Part shown: positions 63,386-64,000 of the stretch, one piece after another | Numbering within the stretch: position 1 is the first letter of the stretch | Layout: every line of letters begins with the position of its first letter | NCBI RefSeq assembly: GCF_900110485.1 | Contig: NZ_FODY01000008.1 | Span: 62,001-126,000, forward strand | Reading direction: 5' to 3' | DNA from: Propionispora vibrioides | GTDB lineage: Bacteria > Bacillota > Negativicutes > Propionisporales > Propionisporaceae | Length of the DNA: 64,000 nucleotides | The notes under the pieces: generated by a model | Database searches by the model: none | What the model was told of the DNA's origin: nothing | The model's input: only the letters and a program-made list of their open reading frames with translations | Made by a program: the position numbers and the translations under genes

Positions 63386-63820
63386 TCAGCCGCCACTTAC
63401 CAAATAAATCAGGCATACCCGGCGTTTAAAACAGCCCAGCAGCCGGTATAGCCGATTCAGCCACAGCCGGCCGGCCGGAGCTACCGGAACCAGCCCTTTA
63501 AAATCAGTTTCTTTAACCGGTTCCACCGTCACCATTCCATCGCTGCACATATCATCAAGACAGTTCAGCAACTGCCGGAGCCGGGATTCCCGGTCGAGCA
63601 CCTCAATCATCACCGGAATCTCCTGACAAAGCTTCCAGGGCTGTTCCACATGCCAGGTGTCACTGCCGCCATACCCCATGCAGCCCTGCAACGCGGCAAC
63701 CCTGACAATCCCCAGGGCCTTGGCTTTCCCCACCACCGCTTGATACAGCGACCTGCCCCGGTAACGGTCAGTGGTTTGTAAATAGATACATATTCGCAGG
63801 ACCGGGTCTTTTTCTTGCAT
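63386..63820 (-). CDS. DUF190 protein, second copy
   Basis: This 144-residue protein has RICIYLQTTDRYRGRSLYQAVVGKAKALGIVRVAALQGCMGYG and VMIEVLDRESRLRQLLNCLDDM, the same pattern as the CrcB-linked copy at 57.5 kb, plus a C-terminal extension of about 30 residues ending in a Leu/Cys-rich tail. The ATG follows AGGAGG. It lies 54 bp upstream of the dynamin-like gene in the same direction. Confidence 0.9.
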   Translation of the reverse strand: MQEKDPVLRICIYLQTTDRYRGRSLYQAVVGKAKALGIVRVAALQGCMGYGGSDTWHVEQPWKLCQEIPVMIEVLDRESRLRQLLNCLDDMCSDGMVTVEPVKETDFKGLVPVAPAGRLWLNRLYRLLGCFKRRVCLIYLVSGG

Positions 63821-63841
63821 AGCCTTCTACCTCCTATGCTT

Positions 63842-64000
63842 CTAGTGCTCAGACAGGCTGGCTTTCTTGCCGCGTGCCTCCTCCAGTAAATCAGCCAACT
63901 CCAACAGGAAATCCTGCACCGGGGCCGAGAAGCACAACGCGATGCCCTCCCCCGTCAACTGTAACCGCCAAATGCCGGTCTGCTCACCAATCGCCGGTAT
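63842..64000 (-). CDS. Unknown protein, C-terminal end only
   Basis: A frame open to the right edge of the window ends at TAG 63842, 22 bp before the DUF190 gene. The 52 visible residues (beginning IPAIGEQTGIWRLQLTGEG and ending EEARGKKASLSEH) show strand-like then helical character and match no family I can name. The spacing suggests one operon with DUF190 and the dynamin-like gene. Confidence 0.6.
   Translation of the reverse strand: MPAIGEQTGIWRLQLTGEGIALCFSAPVQDFLLELADLLEEARGKKASLSEH

Overview
The window looks like chromosome from an anaerobic, diderm Firmicute (Negativicutes, Sporomusaceae-like; an inference). The evidence is strong GGAGG ribosome sites with some TTG/GTG starts and Firmicute-type PRD/RpiR/PTS regulation, together with a TonB-dependent outer-membrane receptor, a hybrid-cluster protein and a DUF1007/NicO metal pair. 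No CRISPR, rRNA, phage or complete insertion sequence is visible.

Layout. 1-4.5 kb: end of a flavoprotein reductase, a 14-TM MFS exporter and hydroxylamine reductase (hcp). 4.5-23.6 kb: a full-length 6-phosphogluconate dehydrogenase, then two sugar-acid catabolic operons of similar design. Operon A (13.3 to 6.1 kb, minus) has two 2-hydroxyacid dehydrogenases, KDPG aldolase, a mannose-family PTS (IIC-IID-IIA-IIB), a HAD phosphatase and a short Gnd-like dehydrogenase. Operon B (22.4 to 14.6 kb, minus) has a PRD/EIIA regulator, ascorbate-type IIB and IIC, a PTE-family lactonase, a second short Gnd-like dehydrogenase, RpiB and a two-subunit UxaA-type dehydratase. Each is headed by a divergent RpiR regulator. 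The likely common logic is uptake and phosphorylation of a sugar acid or lactone, followed by oxidative decarboxylation or dehydration and aldol cleavage.

23.9-42.98 kb is accessory: isochorismatase-like protein, MFS exporter, four of the window's regulators and exporters of AraC/LysE type, two tandem Cys-nucleophile hydrolases, a diguanylate-cyclase remnant, a chemoreceptor broken by one stop codon, a DUF1980/permease pair, a rifampicin-phosphotransferase-like protein, and a NicO/DUF1007 metal exporter pair bracketed by inverted ~165-bp MITE-like repeats. 43.2-53.3 kb carries an intact tRNA-Arg(CCU) with an AT-rich WG-repeat gene on one side and a Fur-boxed siderophore uptake locus (binding protein, two FecCD permeases, ATPase, TonB receptor, AraC regulator) on the other. 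A 3' tRNA fragment and a 5' tRNA fragment lie at the outer ends, as if a second tRNA-Arg had been split by about 10 kb of DNA.

53.3-64 kb: secreted SGNH and lipase-type hydrolases, then a fluoride-stress locus on the minus strand. It contains a fluoride riboswitch with terminator, an enolase gene (interrupted by an in-frame UAG), a second fluoride riboswitch, a cation/proton antiporter, a universal stress protein, a DUF190 protein and CrcB. A dynamin-like GTPase, a second DUF190 protein and a partial gene lie upstream. The fluoride locus, the split tRNA and the MITE pair are the most notable findings.
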